A stretch of DNA of 53,454 nt from Burkholderiales bacterium. GTDB lineage: Bacteria; Pseudomonadota; Gammaproteobacteria; Burkholderiales; Burkholderiaceae_C. The translations under genes were made by a program, and so were the position numbers. How positions within the stretch are numbered: position 1 is the first letter of the stretch; the number at the start of each line of letters is the position of its first letter. The notes under the pieces are model-generated. The model did no database searches. It saw only the letters and a program-made list of their open reading frames with translations, and was not told where the DNA came from. Shown here piece after piece: positions 49,026-53,454 of this stretch. Location: contig JAUVWL010000026.1 in NCBI GenBank assembly GCA_030604135.1, positions 1 through 53,454 of the forward strand, written 5' to 3'.

Positions 49026-51234
49026 GTCGCTGTTCCGGAAACAGGTCGGGCTCGCTGCCCTGTGCCACCTCTGCGAGTGCCTGTTCTATGGCCTGGGCCT
49101 CTGTCAGCATCAGCGGCAGCGCTCGCTCGAACAGACGCCAGTCGACTGTGCGGGCGGCCAATTCCAGTCCCTTGGCCAATCGAGCACCGCGCTCGGCGGT
49201 CATGCTGCCCAGCGAACCCTTGAGTCCGTGGGCATGGGCCACCGCCGACTCGCTGTCCCGTTGATCCAGTGCCGCTTTCAGGCCCTGCATGCGATCCACC
49301 AGATCGAGGCGCATGGCCTGGGCCAATTCCTGAAGTGAGGCCTCGTCGCCGTCCAGCCTGCGCCTGAGCTTGTCCAGGTCGACGGCTGGCTGAGCGTCCA
49401 GGCGCTGTCGCTCTGGCTTGTCGACTGGCTCCAGATTCAATTGGGCCGTGCCTTGGGATGGCGTCGGCGCCTCGTTGTCGGTGGTGCCTTGCGCCAGCAC
49501 CCGGTCCATTTCTCGAATCAGCGCTTGCGGGCTCACCGGTTTGGCGGTGTAGCCGTCCATGCCAGCGTCCAGGCACATCTGCCGATCGCCGCGCATGGCG
49601 CTGGCTGTCACCGCCACGATCGGGGTACGGGGCAGCCTTCGTCGCGCCTCGGCCTGACGTATCGTGCGTGTGGCGTCCAGCCCGCTCATCCCAGGCATCT
49701 GCACGTCCATCAATACCAGATCCACACCACCCTGTTGCCAAAGACTCACCGCCTGTGCGCCGCCGCGCGCCACCCGGACGGTGAATCCCAGTTGGAGCAG
49801 CATCTGCCGCATCATCAGTTCGTTGACCGGGTTGTCCTCGGCCAGCAGGACCACCTGGCCTGCATACCGTGCGCTCGCTTGCGCGATACCTTCCAGTTCA
49901 GCCGGCGCACTCGTGGGCGCACCCGCATCTGCACTGGCGTCTGGCAGCGGCAGCGCCAGGGTGAACAGGCTGCCCTGGCCCAGCTCGCTCTGCAACTCGA
50001 TCCGTCCGCCCATCAGTCTCGCCAGCCGGTCGCATATGGCCAGACCCAGCCCACTGCCTCCAAAACGGCGGGAGGTTGATACGTCGGCCTGGGTGAAGGC
50101 GTCAAAAATGGTGGCCTGCTGCTTGCGACTGATACCCACCCCGCTGTCGCGCACGGCAAAGTGCAGCAGAGGGACACCTTCCACATCACCGCTGCGTTGC
50201 ACCCGCACCTGAATCGAACCGTTCTTGGGGGTGAACTTCAGCGCGTTGGACAACAAATTGCCCAGCACCTGGCGCAGCCTTCCCGGATCACCTCTGACCC
50301 AGGACGGCACAGCTTCATCCACCTCCAGATCAAAGGACAGCGGCTTGGCCCTTGCCTGCCCGGCGTAGGGTCCCACGGCCTCGTCCAGCACCGGGCGCAA
50401 TTCGAACCGCACCTGCTCGATACCCAGCTTGCCAGCTTCGATGCGCGAGAGATCGAGAATGTCGTTGAGCAATGCCAGCAAGGCGTTGGCCGAACTGTCC
50501 ATCAGGGCCAGCCAGCTCTTCTGCTCGTCGTTCAGGGGCGAGTCCATCAGCATGCGCGTCAGGCCCATGAGCGCGTTCAGCGGTGTGCGCACCTCATGGC
50601 TCATGTTGGCGAGAAAGGCGCTCTTGGCACGGCTCGCCTGTTCTGCGAGTTCCCTTGCGCGCGCAGTCTCCAGTTCTGCTCGCTTGCGCTCACCGATGTC
50701 GGCCAGGGTGCCCATCAGGCGAAGCGGGTGTCGCCGCTTGTCCTGCTCCGCCACCATGGCGTGGGTTTCCACCCAGACCCACCCGTCAAAGCGACGGACA
50801 CGGTGCTGGAAAACCTCCCGCTGCAGCGTGCCGTCCAGCAGGGCACGCACCTTGGGCCGCAGGCGCAGCAGGTCGTCTGGGTGGACCAGATCGCGCAACT
50901 TGTCCAGGTCCCACTGCGCGTCCATGGCCACGTCGCCGATCAGCTCGCCCCAGCGGGCCGACAAAAACACCGTGGGGGACGTCAGCTGCCAGTCCCAGAG
51001 CGCCAGTCCGGCCGCTTCCACGGCCAGCTGCAGCCGGTCCCGGGTTTCATCCAGGGCTTCCTCGGCCAGCAGACGGCTGTTCGACTCCCGGTGAATCGAG
51101 CTGCGCAGCCGATCCAGCTCATGGTTCTGGCGTTCCAGCTCGGCCAGCAACTGCTGCGTGCGCTCGCGCTCCTGCTGCAGCTCATTCAGGCAGCGTTGCA
51201 GGTCCTGGGCCAGTCGATCAGGAGAGGTGGGCAT
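49009..51234 (-). CDS. Cytoplasmic hybrid histidine kinase with PAS, REC and HPt domains
   Basis: The 741-residue protein has no membrane span. Residues 1-60 form a coiled coil (LQQERERTQQLLAELERQ), followed by a PAS domain (about 65-185). The kinase core has FLANMSHEVRTPLNALMGL (phosphoacceptor His213) and the ATPase motifs DSGVGISRKQQ and GGSGLGLAICDRLA. The receiver has its Asp510 in VLMDVQMPGMSG, and the C-terminal HPt domain its His669 in AHAHGLKGSLG. This is a complete BarA-like phosphorelay inside one chain. The final response regulator is not in the window. The gene overlaps mocR tail to tail by 17 bases and lies 39 nt after uup. Confidence 0.95.
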   Translation of the reverse strand: MPTSPDRLAQDLQRCLNELQQERERTQQLLAELERQNHELDRLRSSIHRESNSRLLAEEALDETRDRLQLAVEAAGLALWDWQLTSPTVFLSARWGELIGDVAMDAQWDLDKLRDLVHPDDLLRLRPKVRALLDGTLQREVFQHRVRRFDGWVWVETHAMVAEQDKRRHPLRLMGTLADIGERKRAELETARARELAEQASRAKSAFLANMSHEVRTPLNALMGLTRMLMDSPLNDEQKSWLALMDSSANALLALLNDILDLSRIEAGKLGIEQVRFELRPVLDEAVGPYAGQARAKPLSFDLEVDEAVPSWVRGDPGRLRQVLGNLLSNALKFTPKNGSIQVRVQRSGDVEGVPLLHFAVRDSGVGISRKQQATIFDAFTQADVSTSRRFGGSGLGLAICDRLARLMGGRIELQSELGQGSLFTLALPLPDASADAGAPTSAPAELEGIAQASARYAGQVVLLAEDNPVNELMMRQMLLQLGFTVRVARGGAQAVSLWQQGGVDLVLMDVQMPGMSGLDATRTIRQAEARRRLPRTPIVAVTASAMRGDRQMCLDAGMDGYTAKPVSPQALIREMDRVLAQGTTDNEAPTPSQGTAQLNLEPVDKPERQRLDAQPAVDLDKLRRRLDGDEASLQELAQAMRLDLVDRMQGLKAALDQRDSESAVAHAHGLKGSLGSMTAERGARLAKGLELAARTVDWRLFERALPLMLTEAQAIEQALAEVAQGSEPDLFPEQRLTPDD

Positions 51235-51273
51235 GGGGTTTGTGGTCGTCCTGCCCCAGCATACCCCAGGGGG

Positions 51274-53169
51274 TCAGCCGTTGCTCAGCGATTCAAGGCG
51301 TTCCATCGCCTCGAACCATTCGGCCTCTATATCGGTCAGTCTTGTCGCCAGTTGAGCGGCACGCGCCGGGTCGCTCGCGTACAGGCTGCCGTCGGCCAGT
51401 TGGGACTCCACGCCTGCCTGTTCTTCTTCCAGGGCCGCAATGCGCTGAGGCAAGGCCTCCAGTTCCCGTTGTTCCTTGTAGCTGAGCTTTCGCCGGCCCG
51501 CCCCCGCGGGCGCCTCCGCGCTGGGCGAGGCTTTGACCGCCTTGTCCGTACCGGCGCCATTTTCCGTCGGCGAAGTCGCCACGTCCTGCCGGGTCATCTG
51601 GGTCAACCAGTCCTGCACATCCCCCACGTATTCGCGCCAGCGCCCGTTGCCTTCGGACACGAGGGTGCTGGTCACCACGTTGTCGAGAAAACGCCGGTCG
51701 TGGCTCACCAGGAACACCGTGCCGTCGTAGTCCTGCAGCAGGTCTTCCAGCAACTCCAGTGTGTCGATGTCCAGGTCATTGGTGGGCTCGTCCAGCACCA
51801 GCACATTGGCCGGCCGCGCGAACAGGCGTGCCAGCAGCAAGCGGTTGCGTTCCCCGCCCGACAGGGTGCGCACCGGCGCATGCGCCCGCGCTGGCGAGAA
51901 AAGGAAATCGGCCAGGTAGCTGCGCACATGGGTGCGTCGGTCGCCAATCTCGATCCATTCGCTGCCGGGACTGATGAAGTCCTCCAGCGTCGCGTCCAGG
52001 TCGATCTGCTCCCGCATCTGATCAAAATAGGCCACGCTGACCCGGCTGCCCAGGCGCACCGTGCCGCTGTCGGGCGCCAGCTCGCCCAGCATCAGCTTGA
52101 GCAGGGTGGACTTGCCAGCCCCGTTGGGCCCGATCAGTCCTACCTTGTCCCCACGCAGGATGGTGGCCGAGAAATCCCGCACCACACACAGCGGTGAACC
52201 GTCTGGGCGCACAAAACCCTTGGAAACCCCTTCCAGCTCGGCCACGATCTTGCCGCTGGCCTCTCCGCGCGCCACGTCCAGCTTGACCCGACCCAGCACG
52301 TCGCGCCGTGCCTCCCGCTGGGCCCGCAGACGTTGCAGCCGCACGATGCGCCCCTGTGCACGGGTGCGCCGAGCCTCCACGCCCTTGCGGATCCACACCT
52401 CTTCTTGCGCCAGCAGCTTGTCGGCCCGGGCGTTGACCACGGCCTCCTGCGCCAGCTGTTCTTCCTTGAGCGCCTGGTAGCGTGCAAAGTTGCCAGGGAA
52501 GCTCCGCAGCCGACCGCGATCCAGCTCCACCATGCGGGTGGCCACCCGGTCCAGAAACGCCCGGTCATGGCTGATGGTCACCGCGCTGCCCCGAAACTGC
52601 AGCAGCAGTTCTTCCAGCCAGACAATGCTATCCAGATCGAGGTGGTTGGTGGGCTCGTCCAGCAACAGCACGTCCGGACGGCTGACCAGTGCCTGCGCCA
52701 GAGCCACACGCTTGCGCTGACCTCCTGACAGGTCGCCGACGCGCGCGCACGCATCCAGATGCAGCCGCTGCAAGGTTTCTTCCACCCGCTGCTCCCAGTT
52801 CCAGCCGTCCAGTGCCTCGATCCGGTTTTGCAGCGCGTCCAGTTCGGTGTCCGCCTGCCCGCTCAGATAGCGATCTCGCAAGGCCCGAACCTCGGCCAGG
52901 CCTTCACTGGCTGCGACGAACACACTGTGATCCATGTCCAGCACAGGCTCTTGTGGCACATAGGCGATGCGAAGTGCATCGGTGACGTTGAGCTGCCCGT
53001 CGTCCAGGGCCTCGAGCCCTGCCAGAATCCGCAACAGGGAAGACTTGCCCGTCCCGTTGCGCCCGATCAGCCCGACACGCTCTTGTGCCTCCAGCGAGAA
53101 GTCGCAGTGATCCAGCAGTGCCACATGGCCGAAAGCGAGTTGCGCGTCCTGAAGGGAGATGAGAGCCAT
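51274..53169 (-). CDS. uup: ABC-F ATPase Uup
   Basis: The 631-residue soluble protein has two ABC domains without TM segments. The first has Walker A GRNGTGKS at 36-43, signature LSGGQRKRVALAQAL and LLLDEPTNHLD; the second has GPNGAGKST, LSGGERNRLLLARLF and VLVLDEPTNDLD. Between them lies the basic ABC-F linker, and the C-terminal coiled coil (KEQRELEALPQRIAALEEEQ) is characteristic of Uup. Uup acts on ribosomes and on stalled or branched replication intermediates, and affects transposon excision. ATG 53169 follows GATAAT/TATATG promoter-like sequence on the minus strand. The hybrid kinase gene follows after 39 nt. Confidence 0.96.
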   Translation of the reverse strand: MALISLQDAQLAFGHVALLDHCDFSLEAQERVGLIGRNGTGKSSLLRILAGLEALDDGQLNVTDALRIAYVPQEPVLDMDHSVFVAASEGLAEVRALRDRYLSGQADTELDALQNRIEALDGWNWEQRVEETLQRLHLDACARVGDLSGGQRKRVALAQALVSRPDVLLLDEPTNHLDLDSIVWLEELLLQFRGSAVTISHDRAFLDRVATRMVELDRGRLRSFPGNFARYQALKEEQLAQEAVVNARADKLLAQEEVWIRKGVEARRTRAQGRIVRLQRLRAQREARRDVLGRVKLDVARGEASGKIVAELEGVSKGFVRPDGSPLCVVRDFSATILRGDKVGLIGPNGAGKSTLLKLMLGELAPDSGTVRLGSRVSVAYFDQMREQIDLDATLEDFISPGSEWIEIGDRRTHVRSYLADFLFSPARAHAPVRTLSGGERNRLLLARLFARPANVLVLDEPTNDLDIDTLELLEDLLQDYDGTVFLVSHDRRFLDNVVTSTLVSEGNGRWREYVGDVQDWLTQMTRQDVATSPTENGAGTDKAVKASPSAEAPAGAGRRKLSYKEQRELEALPQRIAALEEEQAGVESQLADGSLYASDPARAAQLATRLTDIEAEWFEAMERLESLSNG

Positions 53170-53312
53170 GCCGTTTCCATATAGAGAGCAGTGGATTATC
53201 CGATCCGAAGGCCACCGGGCTGCGCGAGGCAGGCTCCTGGCCGCTCGTTGACATGACCCAGGTGTTGCGAGAGACTCTGTCGGCGTTCATCAGAAAAATT
53301 TTCGGCGCGCCT

Positions 53313-53342
53313 TTGACGGCGCGTCAGAATCTGGTGTATACT
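53313..53342 (+). promoter_or_regulatory. Strong sigma-70 promoter, probably of an rRNA (stable RNA) operon
   Basis: TTGACG (53313-53318) and TATACT (53337-53342) are 18 bp apart. An A/T-rich stretch (AGAAAAATTTT) lies just upstream, like an UP element, and a GC-rich discriminator GCAAGGC follows. The next 110 nt to the window end contain no coding frame or start signal and look like a structured leader. This is the arrangement of rrn promoters in Comamonadaceae. The 143 nt between uup and the promoter hold nothing else I can name. Confidence 0.7.
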
Positions 53343-53454
53343 GCAAGGCTTCGCTGATCACTGCAGCGACACGAGACAAGTGCCAGAGAGGTTCTGGGGT
53401 GAGTTGGGTGTTGCAGGCGGGTCGAAGGCTCCACGCAAGGTGTGGGGTGTCGGC

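Overview
The window is a GC-rich chromosomal segment of a betaproteobacterium. The gene content (rep, katG, hemE, priA, uup, a VC_2705-type symporter with DUF4212, many tightly overlapping ATGA gene pairs) and the high G/C third codon positions suggest Burkholderiales, most likely Comamonadaceae (Hydrogenophaga-like). That placement is inference from gene content, not from an rRNA gene. I see no tRNA, rRNA, CRISPR array, insertion sequence or prophage.

Layout. 1-1.5 kb: the tail of an unrecognised gene and degraded or frame-shifted hypothetical genes. 1.7-7.1 kb: a divergent transport locus with a cNMP-binding/CBS/DUF294 regulator on the minus strand and, on the plus strand, a small membrane protein, a TPR protein, DUF4212 and a large sodium:solute symporter carrying an EF-hand-like loop. 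7.2-9.3 kb: a two-gene operon behind a Fur-box promoter, and a di-heme cytochrome c peroxidase with FNR-like and OxyR-like sites upstream. 9.4-15.6 kb: a secreted hypothetical protein, the Rep helicase, an AEC transporter and katG with a small upstream ORF.

15.7-27.1 kb is the metabolic centrepiece: a full quinohemoprotein amine dehydrogenase (QHNDH) gene set. It has the peptide-processing genes qhpF (ABC exporter), qhpE (subtilisin-like protease) and qhpG (flavin hydroxylase), the AraC-type regulator qhpR, and the structural/maturation genes qhpA (di-heme alpha subunit), qhpD (radical SAM thioether-forming enzyme), qhpC (cross-linked gamma subunit) and qhpB (beta-propeller). In QhpC every cysteine, acidic residue and tryptophan needed for the three thioether cross-links and the cysteine tryptophylquinone (CTQ) cofactor sits at the spacing known from Paracoccus, after a 28-residue leader. 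An acyl-CoA synthetase diverges from qhpF and could handle acids formed from amine-derived aldehydes.

27.3-41.1 kb: a GAF protein with a degenerate receiver protein, priA, hemE, a thiol-redox cluster (rhodanese lipoprotein, redoxin, DsbD), cfa with a strongly structured upstream region, a creatininase-family hydrolase, a histidine phosphatase and a membrane hybrid histidine kinase. 41.1-49.0 kb: an eight-gene minus-strand operon (LysE exporter, EamA exporter, cupin, PLP aminotransferase, GST, PhzF, VOC protein, threonine-dehydratase-like enzyme) divergent from a MocR/GntR-type regulator. Four CCATACA half-sites lie in the shared control region. This looks like an uncharacterised amino acid or amine handling module. 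49.0-53.2 kb: a second hybrid histidine kinase with REC and HPt domains, and the ABC-F ATPase Uup. The window ends in a strong promoter that probably drives a stable-RNA (rRNA) operon just beyond it.
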